From positions 1 through 41,964 of the forward strand of contig CAMWHJ010000026.1 of assembly GCA_947174015.1 (NCBI GenBank): a stretch of DNA of 41,964 bases, written 5' to 3'. A program made the position numbers and the translations under genes. This document shows, piece by piece, positions 16,118 to 25,039 of this stretch; position 1 is the first letter of the stretch, and each line of letters begins with the position of its first letter. This DNA comes from an uncultured Lachnospiraceae bacterium. Its GTDB lineage: Bacteria > Bacillota > Clostridia > Lachnospirales > Lachnospiraceae. Below the pieces are notes generated by a model, which had not been told where the DNA came from, searched no databases, and was given only the letters and a program-made list of their open reading frames with translations.

Positions 16118-16964
16118 AAAATTAAAAAAACCGCATATTCTCTTTAGCAGCATTTTATTCTTCTCAGGACTGGCAATCTTAGGTTACCCCTTTGTGAGTA
16201 ACCTGATTGCCACCCACAATGCTTCCCAAGTGGTAAACAGCTATCAGGAAGAAATACAGGGAATGGAACAGGAGAAAATAGATGCTGCCAAGGAGGCGGC
16301 AAAAAAATATAATGAACAGCTCAGTGATGTGATTTCTGTGGAAGAGGATAAGGAAACGGAGACAATCACTTACCTTGATATGGCAGATGCCGGAATGTCT
16401 TTGGGCTATATTGTTATTCCGAAGATTGAAGTAAATCTTCCAATTTATAGTGGAATTGATGAGGATTCCTTACGCCGAGGTGTAGGGCATTTAGAGCAGT
16501 CCTCTTACCCTCTTGGGGGTGAGAGTACCCATTGTGTTCTTACCGGACATAGAGGACTTCCCAGTGCTCTTTTATTTACAGATCTTGACAAATTGGAGAT
16601 GGGAGATGAATTTTATCTTCATGTTTTGGATGAGGTACTGGCATACAGGGTGGATCAGATTAAAGTGGTGGAACCCAATGAATCTGGGGACTTAGATATT
16701 GTGGAAGGTATGGACTATTGTACTTTGGTAACCTGTACTCCCTATGCTATCAACACCCATAGACTGCTTGTCCGTGGCGTGCGTACAGAATATGTGGAGG
16801 AACAGGAGCAGAGAGTACAGAATCAAATGCAGTCAGGTTCTCTTACCAAGCGAATTGTGGATGTGTGGCCATGGCTGGTTTTTTCATTTGTGATTGTTTT
16901 TGCAGTGGAAACGGTTTTGTTTGTACTGTTTATGAAGAGAAGAAAAAATCGCACAGAGGAGTAG
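16110..16964 (+). CDS. Class C (pilus) sortase, first copy
   Basis: A 284-aa membrane sortase: N-terminal helix (about 10-33), coiled segment, catalytic barrel with His147 (TGHRG), Cys209 (TLVTCTPY) and Arg218 (NTHRLLVRG), and a C-terminal membrane helix (about 246-275) with a basic tail. Two membrane anchors and the position after the pilin indicate a class C pilin polymerase. Unlike the second sortase in the locus, its lid region (about 70-98) has no Asp-Pro-aromatic plug over the active site. The start chosen is ATG 16110, overlapping the pilin stop; an upstream in-frame ATG at 16080 lies inside the pilin gene. MoxR follows after 3 nt. Confidence 0.92.
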   Translation: MLKKLKKPHILFSSILFFSGLAILGYPFVSNLIATHNASQVVNSYQEEIQGMEQEKIDAAKEAAKKYNEQLSDVISVEEDKETETITYLDMADAGMSLGYIVIPKIEVNLPIYSGIDEDSLRRGVGHLEQSSYPLGGESTHCVLTGHRGLPSALLFTDLDKLEMGDEFYLHVLDEVLAYRVDQIKVVEPNESGDLDIVEGMDYCTLVTCTPYAINTHRLLVRGVRTEYVEEQEQRVQNQMQSGSLTKRIVDVWPWLVFSFVIVFAVETVLFVLFMKRRKNRTEE

Positions 16965-16967
16965 CGT

Positions 16968-17921
16968 ATGGAATATGTAGCTAAGGCACAGCAGGTTATC
17001 AAAGAAGTGGAAAAGGTTATCATAGGTAAGAATGAATGTGTGGGAAAGATCATGGAGGCTATTTTAGCAGAGGGGCATATTCTCATTGAGGATATTCCCG
17101 GTGTGGGGAAAACCAGCATGGCACTTGCTTTTGCCAAAGCCATGGATTTAGAACAGAATCGTGTGCAGTTTACACCGGATGTACTTCCAACGGATATTAT
17201 TGGCTTTTCCATGTATCAGAAAGGAGCAGGGGAATTTCAATATCAGCCGGGTGCGGTGATGTGCAATCTGTTTTTGGGAGACGAGATTAACCGTACTTCA
17301 CCGAAAACACAGTCGGCTCTTCTGGAGGTTATGGAGGAGCGGACAGTTACTGTGGACGGAATTACCCGTCAGGTGCCAAAGCCCTTTCATGTTATTGCCA
17401 CAGAAAATCCAATTGGTTCTGTTGGTACTCAGATGTTGCCGGAATCACAGCTGGACCGTTTTATGATATGTATTTCCTTAGGTTATCCAAAGCCTGGGGA
17501 CGAGCTTAAAATATTGATGGATAGAGACCGAAAGAATCCCTTAGAGAATCTTGTGCCAGTGATTCGCAGAGAAGAATTGACCAGTATGCAGAAAGAGGTG
17601 GAAAGTGTCTATATCCATCAGGTAATCTATGAGTATATTATAGCTCTGTCCAATGCCAGCAGGGTTCATGAAATGCTGGAATTGGGAATCAGCCCCCGAG
17701 GTTCTCTGGCACTTTCAAAAATGGCAAAATCAGTGGCTTATTTAAAGGGCAGGGAGTATGTGATTCCAAATGATGTGGAGGAGATTTTCCCGGATGTGGC
17801 TTATCACAGAATGGTGTTAAGCACCAAGGGAAAACTCAATCACCTGACTGCCAAAGAAGTCATTGAGGATATTTTGAAGAAAGTAAAGAAACCGGTGCCG
17901 GAGAAAAGCCATGAAAAGTAA
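16968..17921 (+). CDS. MoxR-family AAA+ ATPase
   Basis: A 317-aa MoxR ATPase with Walker A GVGKTS in EDIPGVGKTSMALAFAKA (about residues 39-56), Walker B LFLGDEINR, and the QSALLEVMEE, ATENPIG and LPESQLDRF motifs of the family. MoxR proteins act as chaperones remodelling partner proteins, classically with DUF58 and transglutaminase-like partners, which are exactly the next two genes (overlaps of 11 and 19 nt). It starts 3 nt after the sortase stop with a GAGGAG ribosome site, so the triad appears to be built into the pilus operon rather than standing alone. Target and substrate unknown. Confidence 0.93.
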   Translation: MEYVAKAQQVIKEVEKVIIGKNECVGKIMEAILAEGHILIEDIPGVGKTSMALAFAKAMDLEQNRVQFTPDVLPTDIIGFSMYQKGAGEFQYQPGAVMCNLFLGDEINRTSPKTQSALLEVMEERTVTVDGITRQVPKPFHVIATENPIGSVGTQMLPESQLDRFMICISLGYPKPGDELKILMDRDRKNPLENLVPVIRREELTSMQKEVESVYIHQVIYEYIIALSNASRVHEMLELGISPRGSLALSKMAKSVAYLKGREYVIPNDVEEIFPDVAYHRMVLSTKGKLNHLTAKEVIEDILKKVKKPVPEKSHEK

Positions 17922-19014
17922 AATATTGTATGGAAGTTTAATGGTGTTGACCTTGGCGGCAGCCATTTTATTTATGGGAGATACCCCGAAAACTTTATTG
18001 TCTTTTGAAATTTTTATGATTCCCCTGCTGTTTGTGTTGGCAGAGAAGTTGAAAACACAGTTGGAGGGAAAACTTTTGATACCCACTGCCTTTGTACAAA
18101 AGCAACAGGAATTTCCGGTGGAAATTCATTTAAAGAATAAAGCTCTGCTGCCTATGCCTTCTGTTTTCGTGAAAATTTATTATGAAAATGAATTCACAGG
18201 GGAGATAAGTTTTGCCCAGGAAACAGCCATGTTGGATGCGAAAGGAGAGGCAGTGCTTTTGATGATGCTGAAATCCCGATATTGTGGAAAAATACGCATA
18301 GGCATAGAGGAAATAAAGGTGCAGGATTATCTGCGCCTTTTTTCGAGAAAGGCAATGGGAAAACTTTTCAGTGAGGAAATTGTAGTTTTGCCAAGAATAC
18401 ATAAGATTGGATTAAATACAGTAAATTTTGTACAAGACAGACAGGAAGGTCAGGAGTACTCCCATGCAAGAAATGGTGAAGATACCTCGGAGGTCTTTGA
18501 TGTACATGAGTACCGTCAGGGGGATACACTGCAGAGGATACACTGGAAACTTTCCGCCAAGACAGACGAATATTTTGTGAAGGAATACAGTCTGCCCATG
18601 GAACAGACCATTTTAGTTTTTCTTGATATGTTTTGGGATCATACGAAAAAATTAACCAGAGAGGATTTAGACTTATTTCTGGAGGTATTGGCATCTTTTT
18701 CATGGTCTATGATAGAACAGGGATGGAGACATTACATTATATTTTATCACGAAAAAGAACAGCGGATAGAGCGTATGTCCATAGAGAGTGAGAAGGATGT
18801 ATACTTTATGCTGGAGCAGATTTGTGACAGCAGGGTGTATGACAGGGAAGAAAATATCATTGATATGTACCGCAGTGAGCAGGAACTTGAAAAAGTAACC
18901 ACATATTTCTTGTTAAATATGCAGGGACAGCTTTTTCGGGACGGCAGATTAGAGAAGCAGTTTAGCAGGCAGGAGCTTGAGAGGGAATTGATGGAATGGA
19001 AACTGGAAATCTAA
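17911..19014 (+). CDS. DUF58 domain protein, MoxR partner
   Basis: A 367-aa protein with two N-terminal hydrophobic segments (within about 5-45) and a DUF58 region whose hallmark YRQGDTLQRIHWKLSAKT lies near residues 197-214. The region after it (LVFLDMFWD and beyond) would form the vWA-like fold of the family. DUF58 proteins are encoded with MoxR ATPases and thought to be remodelled by them. The start overlaps moxR by 11 nt (GTGCCGGAG ribosome region), and the stop overlaps the transglutaminase-like gene by 19 nt, indicating tight translational coupling. Confidence 0.9.
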   Translation: MKSKILYGSLMVLTLAAAILFMGDTPKTLLSFEIFMIPLLFVLAEKLKTQLEGKLLIPTAFVQKQQEFPVEIHLKNKALLPMPSVFVKIYYENEFTGEISFAQETAMLDAKGEAVLLMMLKSRYCGKIRIGIEEIKVQDYLRLFSRKAMGKLFSEEIVVLPRIHKIGLNTVNFVQDRQEGQEYSHARNGEDTSEVFDVHEYRQGDTLQRIHWKLSAKTDEYFVKEYSLPMEQTILVFLDMFWDHTKKLTREDLDLFLEVLASFSWSMIEQGWRHYIIFYHEKEQRIERMSIESEKDVYFMLEQICDSRVYDREENIIDMYRSEQELEKVTTYFLLNMQGQLFRDGRLEKQFSRQELERELMEWKLEI

Positions 19015-21467
19015 AGAAACAAAGTGATGCAAGTGTGGTAGTGGCAAAAACCTTGTTGATCCAGAAAAGTAGTGAAAATTCCAGACAGTGGAATGTATTT
19101 GTGATGCAGATACTTCTAATTTTTGGAATCTCTGCTGCAATGTTTCAAATTTTATGTCAGGGATTTTTACTTACCACAACAAAACCAATGGTTTATGTGA
19201 TGCTGATTTTATGGACGTTATTCTGGTCTTTCTTTTATGAAATGCAGAAACAAGGACATAAATACGGTGTTATCACAGCAGCAATTTTGTTGACTTATCT
19301 ATTGATATTGATGGCAAGCGGCAGATGGTTTTTGCAAAGTCTGATTCATGTGGTAAATGATATGATTCGTCAAATAAATAAAGCTTACCATGGCAGTCTT
19401 GGCTTGCTGCAAGGTGAGGGCATAGAAGGGACTTATGCCATAATAATGATATTTTTTCTTATCACCTTTGTGATGGCCAGATCCATTGAGAAGTATCAAG
19501 ATGATTTGCCGGTGTTGCTGCTGATTCTGCCGGTGGTGACAGCTTCTTTTTTAGGAGGCGGAAAGTTGTCAGGTTTTTCTTTGTTTTTGCTGTTATTGAT
19601 ACTATTGGTGGTAATTGCGGGAACCTCGACCCATATGCGGAGAAAATTCTGGGGTGGCGACGACATAAAGCAGGTGGAGAAAAACAGACAAACCAGCAAT
19701 AAAATTCGATACTATATGGGTATTTATGGTGCCTTATCCGGGATTTTGGTACTGGTAATTTCCATATATGTGTTGGAACCCGGTTTAAACAGACCGATTG
19801 CCATGCTGTCCGATGCTGCTTCTCCGATAAAAACCAGGGGAATGCAGGCTTTATATGAATTATTGCCCAAAATATCGGGGGGAAAATTAAGTTTTACTCT
19901 GGAAGGAGTGGGCGGCGGTGTGGCAGCAGGAGAATTGGGAACAGTGTCAGGTGTGGCTTATGAGACAAGAGAATCGTTGAGAATCACCTGTGACCATGCA
20001 CCGGAGGAAACCATATACCTGAAAGGGTTTGTGGGCACAGAATATACTGGAAACCGCTGGCTTGCAAGGAACACAGAAGAATTTCTGAATGCAGCCTCTA
20101 ACTGGGAGATTGAGGATAACACTTCTGTATACATTCAGAATCTGCCCTTTCTTCGGATGATGTATGCTGCCAATGAGTTGTCTGAAAATGTGGGTATCAG
20201 CTTTAACCAGATGCAGGTGGAAAGACTGGATGCAAATGTGTCATTTACCTATGTACCATATCAGGCTTATATTAACGAGTATTATCAAATTGACGGCGGA
20301 GACTGCGGTGTCATGGGACAGACTTTACAGGATGATATTTATTCATGGTATTCTGTGAAATCCTATCAAAATCTTATGGGGCGATGGAGAGAGGAAAAGG
20401 AAAAAAACAGTGTATTGGATGATATCGGAGCAGATTATGAAAGTTATGTGAAGGAATTAGATACGCAGGTGGATAGAGAAAAATACAGTGAACTCTGGGA
20501 ACTTTGCAGGGAAGAGAAGGAAGAATGGGATAAAAAGTTTTCCGGGGATCTTACGGAGGAACAGATACATCTGCTGGAACAGGAAAAATATGCTCAGGTA
20601 AAGACTTTTGTTGTAAAGACTCTTTGGGCTAATTGTAACTTCACTTTAGAAAGCTGGAAACTGCCAGAAAATCAGGATTATGTCAATTATTTTTTCTTTT
20701 ATAAAAAATATGGAGACTCCACAGCCTTTGCATCCACCGCAGCATTGATGTATCGCATGTTTGATATACCGGCACGATATGTGGTTGGTTATGCGGCACC
20801 TGTAAACTTGTTTGCTACCAATCCGCAAGGAGGATGCAGTGCAATCCTGCAAAGTGACAATGCCCATGCGTGGGTGGAGATCTATGTACCGGAAAGGGGT
20901 TGGATGCCCGTAGAAACCACACCGGGATTTGAGGGCACTGTGACTAATATGGAAATAGCAGAAGAGGAATTGCCGAAAGTAGAAGAAATGGAAGATGATG
21001 AGATAACAGAGGACAGTGTTCAGCAGCAGACAAAAGGAGAAGTGCTGAAATTAAGAGTGTTGGTTGTTTTTTTGGCAATTTTATGTATAATTGTGATTTT
21101 TATAGCAAGAAACCGGTATCTGTATCGCATGCATCGGGGAAAGGTGGGAAACCTAAGCAGGGAAGAACAGGTTAAGATAATTTTTCGAAGCTTTTATGAG
21201 TTGTTGCTGTTTCTTGATTTTCCAAAAAATTTAGATACCACAGAAAAGCAATTTACAGATACCCTGAAAGAATGGTATCCTAGTATAGAACAGATAAAAT
21301 TGGAACAATTCATGGAGTTAGTTTTATCTGCCAATTATGGAAATATTCCAGTGTCTAAGGAGCAGGCAGCCTTGGTATTGGAGTTGTATGAAACTTTGGT
21401 TTCCATAGCAAGAGCAGAGATAAAAGGGAAAAGAAAGCTTGTATTTTTGCTTTGGAAAGCATTTTAA
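18996..21467 (+). CDS. Transglutaminase-like (TgpA-type) membrane protein with Ser in place of the catalytic Cys
   Basis: An 823-aa protein: about seven N-terminal membrane helices (residues 28-265), an extracytoplasmic region with a transglutaminase-like fold, another membrane helix (about 687-708), and a cytoplasmic tail resembling the DUF4129-type end of TgpA proteins. The core is clear (GDSTAFASTAALMYR, then IPARYVVGYA, then AHAWVEIY with His624, then GWMPVETTPGF), but the position normally held by Cys in GxCxxFA is Ser575 (G573-D-S-T-A-F-A). The third acidic residue is Glu640. So it may be a pseudo-transglutaminase scaffold, or a Ser-based variant. It is third in the MoxR-DUF58 triad between two pilus sortases, suggesting a pilus or envelope assembly role (inference). 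Confidence 0.88.
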   Translation: METGNLKKQSDASVVVAKTLLIQKSSENSRQWNVFVMQILLIFGISAAMFQILCQGFLLTTTKPMVYVMLILWTLFWSFFYEMQKQGHKYGVITAAILLTYLLILMASGRWFLQSLIHVVNDMIRQINKAYHGSLGLLQGEGIEGTYAIIMIFFLITFVMARSIEKYQDDLPVLLLILPVVTASFLGGGKLSGFSLFLLLLILLVVIAGTSTHMRRKFWGGDDIKQVEKNRQTSNKIRYYMGIYGALSGILVLVISIYVLEPGLNRPIAMLSDAASPIKTRGMQALYELLPKISGGKLSFTLEGVGGGVAAGELGTVSGVAYETRESLRITCDHAPEETIYLKGFVGTEYTGNRWLARNTEEFLNAASNWEIEDNTSVYIQNLPFLRMMYAANELSENVGISFNQMQVERLDANVSFTYVPYQAYINEYYQIDGGDCGVMGQTLQDDIYSWYSVKSYQNLMGRWREEKEKNSVLDDIGADYESYVKELDTQVDREKYSELWELCREEKEEWDKKFSGDLTEEQIHLLEQEKYAQVKTFVVKTLWANCNFTLESWKLPENQDYVNYFFFYKKYGDSTAFASTAALMYRMFDIPARYVVGYAAPVNLFATNPQGGCSAILQSDNAHAWVEIYVPERGWMPVETTPGFEGTVTNMEIAEEELPKVEEMEDDEITEDSVQQQTKGEVLKLRVLVVFLAILCIIVIFIARNRYLYRMHRGKVGNLSREEQVKIIFRSFYELLLFLDFPKNLDTTEKQFTDTLKEWYPSIEQIKLEQFMELVLSANYGNIPVSKEQAALVLELYETLVSIARAEIKGKRKLVFLLWKAF

Positions 21468-21470
21468 TCT

Positions 21471-22421
21471 GTGAAATCAGCGATGGGAAAGGATATAGAT
21501 GTGAGGCAAAAAGTAATACAGACAGTGATGGCAGTGATTTTTCTGTGCGGTCTTTTGATATTTTTATACCCAAAGGCCACAGAGTGGTATGCTGCTTATA
21601 AGAATCAGAAAGCAATTACTTCCTTTGAGGAGAGCAAAAAGTCAGTAAAAAATGTAACAGAACAACAGACACCTTCTGTAACACAGCTGCCGGTGGATAA
21701 CAAAAGGCTGGATGAATTGCAGCAGGATATGCTGGATTATAATGAAAGGCTTTATAGGGAAGGTCAGAAGGAATTAAAAGATCCCTTTGATTTTGAGGAA
21801 CCTTCTTTTGTGCTGAAGGATTATGGCATAGAGCAGGAGGTATTTGCTACCATAGAAATACCTGCAATGGAAGTAAAACTGCCACTGTATTTGGGAGCTA
21901 CCAAGGAAAATATGACCAAGGGCGGTGCCATCCTGGGGCAGACTTCCATGCCGTTGGGAGGGAAAAATACCAATGTGGTGATTGCAGCCCACAGAGGTTA
22001 TAGAGGAATCTCCATGTTTCGTGAAATTGAGAAACTAAAAGAAGGAGATCTTATAGAGATTACCACACTGTTTGATACACTTACTTATCAAGTCAGCCGG
22101 TGTAAGATTATTGAACCGGATCAGATTAACGAGATTCTTATTCAGCCGGGAGAGGATATGATAACACTGCTGACTTGCCATCCCTATACGAAGAATACTC
22201 ATAGGTATTTGGTGTTTGCCAAGCGGTGTGAGAATATAGCCAAGTCAGAAGAAACAGATAAGGCAGAAAAAGGAAAAGAACAGCAATACATTCCAGAGAG
22301 GGCGGAAGATGTAGAAAAAGAGATTTCAGGGCATATTATATGGATGGAAAAGTACATTCCTCTGATGGGAATCATAGTAATTTTCCTATTGATTGTGGGC
22401 GGAATCATAGTAACGAGATAA
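21471..22421 (+). CDS. Class C sortase, second copy, with DPF lid
   Basis: A 316-aa sortase with N-terminal (about 15-33) and C-terminal (about 294-314) membrane helices. The lid carries Asp104-Pro105-Phe106 in ELKDPFDFEEP, the self-inhibitory plug of class C pilin polymerases. Catalytic residues are His174 (AAHRG), Cys236 (TLLTCHPY) and Arg245 (NTHRYLVF). The GTG start at 21471 lies 3 nt after the transglutaminase-like gene; an ATG at 21483 is possible but has no ribosome site. With two dissimilar sortases and only two LPXTG proteins in the locus, one may polymerise the shaft and the other attach the tip or anchor the fibre (inference). Confidence 0.9.
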   Translation: MKSAMGKDIDVRQKVIQTVMAVIFLCGLLIFLYPKATEWYAAYKNQKAITSFEESKKSVKNVTEQQTPSVTQLPVDNKRLDELQQDMLDYNERLYREGQKELKDPFDFEEPSFVLKDYGIEQEVFATIEIPAMEVKLPLYLGATKENMTKGGAILGQTSMPLGGKNTNVVIAAHRGYRGISMFREIEKLKEGDLIEITTLFDTLTYQVSRCKIIEPDQINEILIQPGEDMITLLTCHPYTKNTHRYLVFAKRCENIAKSEETDKAEKGKEQQYIPERAEDVEKEISGHIIWMEKYIPLMGIIVIFLLIVGGIIVTR

Positions 22422-22444
22422 CAGTTCAGGTATTTTAACTGTTA
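22419..22444 (+). other. Inverted repeat at the end of the pilus operon
   Basis: TAACAGTT (22419-22426) and AACTGTTA (22437-22444) flank a 10-nt loop, starting on the stop codon of the second sortase. No T-run follows, so termination is uncertain and the exonuclease gene 31 bp further on may receive read-through. Confidence 0.45.
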
Positions 22445-22475
22445 CTTAACAAGAAAGAAAAAATAAGGTGGTCAT

Positions 22476-23441
22476 ATGGAATATATTGTATTGGATTTGG
22501 AGTGGAATCAGTGTCCCTATGGCAAGGACAAGGAGAACAAGAAGCTTCCATTTGAAATCATAGAGATAGGGGCGGTGAAGTTAAACAGCAAGCGAGAATG
22601 TGTGGACAAGTTTTCCATGCTTGTAAAACCTACGGTGTATAGAGAATTTCACTATTACACAAAGAATATGCTGCATTTGTCTATGCAGGATTTAAAAAAT
22701 CAAGAGAGTTTTCCAGTTGTTATGGAAAAATTTCTTAATTGGTGCGGTGAGGATTACATTTTCTGTACCTGGGGCTCTTCGGATTTGATGGAACTGCAGC
22801 GGAATATGGAGTATCATGATATGAAGCCTTTGGCAGAAGCTCCCTTTAAGTACTATGATATTCAAAAGATTTACACAATGCTCTTTGAGGATGACAAAAA
22901 GGTGCGCCGTTCTTTGGAATATGCGGTGGATCGGTTTGATATTCTCAAAACAGCCGCCTTTCACAGAGCAAAAGAGGATGCTGTCTACACCGGCAGAATT
23001 ATGCAGTATATTCGACTTGATGATATGGAGCATCATTATTCCATAGATACTTATCATCGTCCTAAGAATAAAAAAAGTGAAGTATATGCTCTTTTTGACA
23101 ATTATTCCAAATATATATCCAGAGAGTTTGCCAGCAAGGAGGAGGCTATGGCAGACAGGGAGGTTGCCAGCAGCCGATGCTGCCTTTGCGGAAAAAATGC
23201 CAGAAAGAAAATCCGTTGGTTTTCCGGCAATGGCAAAATTTATCTCTGTCAAGCATATTGTGAACATCATGGTTTCATTCGGGGAAAGGTCCGCATGAAG
23301 AAAACAGACAGTGGAAGATTTTATGTGATAAAAACCCTTAAGCTGGTTTCCGAGGAAGAAGCACAGATGATACGGGATAAGCAAAATGAAGTGCGTAAGA
23401 GAAGACGAGAGAAACGTAAGAATATGGGAACACAGTTTTAA
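22476..23441 (+). CDS. DEDDh-type 3'-5' exonuclease with C-terminal Cys-rich domain
   Basis: A 321-aa protein with an N-terminal exonuclease fold of the DnaQ/KapD class: Asp7 and Glu9 in VLDLEWNQ (ExoI), a central Asp in WGSSDL (ExoII), and HRAKEDAVYTGRI (ExoIII, with His and Asp). It would degrade DNA or RNA from the 3' end. Residues about 230-275 carry CCLCGK and a CQAYCEHHG segment, giving a possible Cys/His metal-binding module, followed by a basic C-terminus (KRRREKRKN) suited to nucleic acid contact. Ribosome site AAGGTGG. It is convergent with the carboxypeptidase gene across a shared terminator. Confidence 0.85.
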   Translation: MEYIVLDLEWNQCPYGKDKENKKLPFEIIEIGAVKLNSKRECVDKFSMLVKPTVYREFHYYTKNMLHLSMQDLKNQESFPVVMEKFLNWCGEDYIFCTWGSSDLMELQRNMEYHDMKPLAEAPFKYYDIQKIYTMLFEDDKKVRRSLEYAVDRFDILKTAAFHRAKEDAVYTGRIMQYIRLDDMEHHYSIDTYHRPKNKKSEVYALFDNYSKYISREFASKEEAMADREVASSRCCLCGKNARKKIRWFSGNGKIYLCQAYCEHHGFIRGKVRMKKTDSGRFYVIKTLKLVSEEEAQMIRDKQNEVRKRRREKRKNMGTQF

Positions 23442-23443
23442 GG

Positions 23444-23482
23444 AAAAACAGCCCTGCCGGAAGTTCCGGTAAGGCTGTTTTT
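23444..23482. terminator. Bidirectional Rho-independent terminator
   Basis: AAAAACAGCC (23444-23453) pairs with GGCTGTTTTT (23473-23482), with an inner CCGGA/TCCGG stem. A-run and T-run flanks let it act on both strands, between the exonuclease (+) and carboxypeptidase (-) genes. Confidence 0.92.
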
Positions 23483-23499
23483 CACTTTCATGGATGATA

Positions 23500-25023
23500 T
23501 TAAAATTTTAAATTATCATATTTGGAAGGGTATTTCTTTGGCTTAGAACGTTTTTTCTTGTTCTTAATTTTTTTCCCCACATAATCTTTGTTGGATGCCA
23601 CTTGAAATTTTTTCAGAGCAAAAAGAGTAATTACCACTAACAGTACCAGTATAATAATTCCAATCAATAGAAAGATAATAATCTTGGAAATATTGTTATC
23701 TTTAGCAGCTTTTACAGTAATCTCCCCATTTTCCGTATTCATTACAAGATTTTCACCATCATTAAGATCAGAGGAATTGGCAGCAAAGTTAAAATTATCA
23801 GAGGTACCTGTCATTAAATCCAAGGTGGTGTACCCAACAAAATGACCAAAAAAGGAATAATCCAGGCTTGCTACAATGTTATGTGCCTCGTCTGCCTTGT
23901 CAAAATTTAAGGCAGGGGTAGAATCCGTAAAGACAGAGTTTTTAGGAATAATAATGCTTCCGGATTTGTTGATTTCGATCAGCGGATTTGTATTACCAAA
24001 AATATTGCTGTCTGTATGAAAAAAATTAGCGTTATCTATGGAAAAATTCTCCTCATTTTCTGAAATATTTAATTTCTGAAAATTCTGAAAACCGTAATCT
24101 AACAGGGTCGCAGAGTCAGTCCAGTGATCCGGTTTTGTCTCTTTCAAAACCACACAAATTAAAGTCATTCCGTCACGCTCTGCCAAAGTAACTAAGGTCT
24201 GACCGGCATCAGAGGTATATCCGGTTTTGCCGCCAATACATCCTGGATATTCATAGACACCACCCTCCATCATTTTGTGATGATTCCGTTTGTCATATCG
24301 AATTTCACCCTTTGAAGTAGGAGGAAAGTCATAGGTGGCGGTACAAATAAATCTCTTAAAATCCGGGTTCTGTATTGCATATTTGGTTATCATTGCCATA
24401 TCATAGGCAGAGGTATAGTGATCGGGATCATGTAAACCATGAGGGTTCACAAAATGAGTGTTGAGACAACCCACTTCTGCCGCCTTTTGATTCATCAGAT
24501 CTGCAAAGGCATCGGTAGAACCGGCTACATGCTCTGCTATGGCGATGGCAGTTTCATTTCCCGACAAGAGCATTAAGCCATAGAGACAAAATTCCATGGA
24601 ATACTGGTCATCTTCGTCAATTCCCCCCACAATACTGCTACCGGCAGGGATGCCAAAGACAGAATTATGTGAAAAGGTTACAGTATCACTTAAAGAGGCA
24701 TTTTCAACCGCCAACAGAGAAGTCATAATTTTGGTAATGCTGGCAGGATATAATTGTTCATGAGAATTTTTTTCATAGATAATGGTGCCGGTAGATGCTT
24801 CCATTACTATGGCGGATTGGGCATAACATACCGGACCGTCGGGCCACCCTTCAATTTCATTGGTTTCTATGGGAATGGCAGCCCGCAGTTGGGCTTCGTC
24901 AATGGCGGTCTCGTCTTCGGAGATTTCGCCATTGCTGTTGTTTCTGGTGGCATGGACTGGCAGAACAAAACCGAAGGCTAGGACTGCAGATAAGATAATA
25001 ACAATTATTTTTTTTAAGTTCAT
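23500..25023 (-). CDS. D-alanyl-D-alanine carboxypeptidase (DacF/PBP5-like)
   Basis: A 507-aa penicillin-binding protein trimming D-Ala from peptidoglycan stem peptides. Signal peptide at 1-25; active-site motifs SITK (Ser95-Lys98), SGN (154-156) and KTG (266-268) are all intact. A linker leads to a C-terminal membrane helix (about 448-470) and a very basic tail rich in KKK/RSKPKK, so it is a bitopic enzyme rather than one anchored by an amphipathic helix. It follows the DUF5050 gene after 16 bp on the - strand with a GGGAG ribosome site, so the pair form an operon from the promoter at 26107-26135. Confidence 0.95.
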   Translation of the reverse strand: MNLKKIIVIILSAVLAFGFVLPVHATRNNSNGEISEDETAIDEAQLRAAIPIETNEIEGWPDGPVCYAQSAIVMEASTGTIIYEKNSHEQLYPASITKIMTSLLAVENASLSDTVTFSHNSVFGIPAGSSIVGGIDEDDQYSMEFCLYGLMLLSGNETAIAIAEHVAGSTDAFADLMNQKAAEVGCLNTHFVNPHGLHDPDHYTSAYDMAMITKYAIQNPDFKRFICTATYDFPPTSKGEIRYDKRNHHKMMEGGVYEYPGCIGGKTGYTSDAGQTLVTLAERDGMTLICVVLKETKPDHWTDSATLLDYGFQNFQKLNISENEENFSIDNANFFHTDSNIFGNTNPLIEINKSGSIIIPKNSVFTDSTPALNFDKADEAHNIVASLDYSFFGHFVGYTTLDLMTGTSDNFNFAANSSDLNDGENLVMNTENGEITVKAAKDNNISKIIIFLLIGIIILVLLVVITLFALKKFQVASNKDYVGKKIKNKKKRSKPKKYPSKYDNLKF

Positions 25024-25039
25024 ATTAATCTCCCTAAGA

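Noticed and set aside
22692-23384. A 230-codon - strand frame opposite the exonuclease gene
   Set aside because: The + strand gene has conserved exonuclease motifs and a good ribosome site; the opposite frame shows no domain and no start signals.
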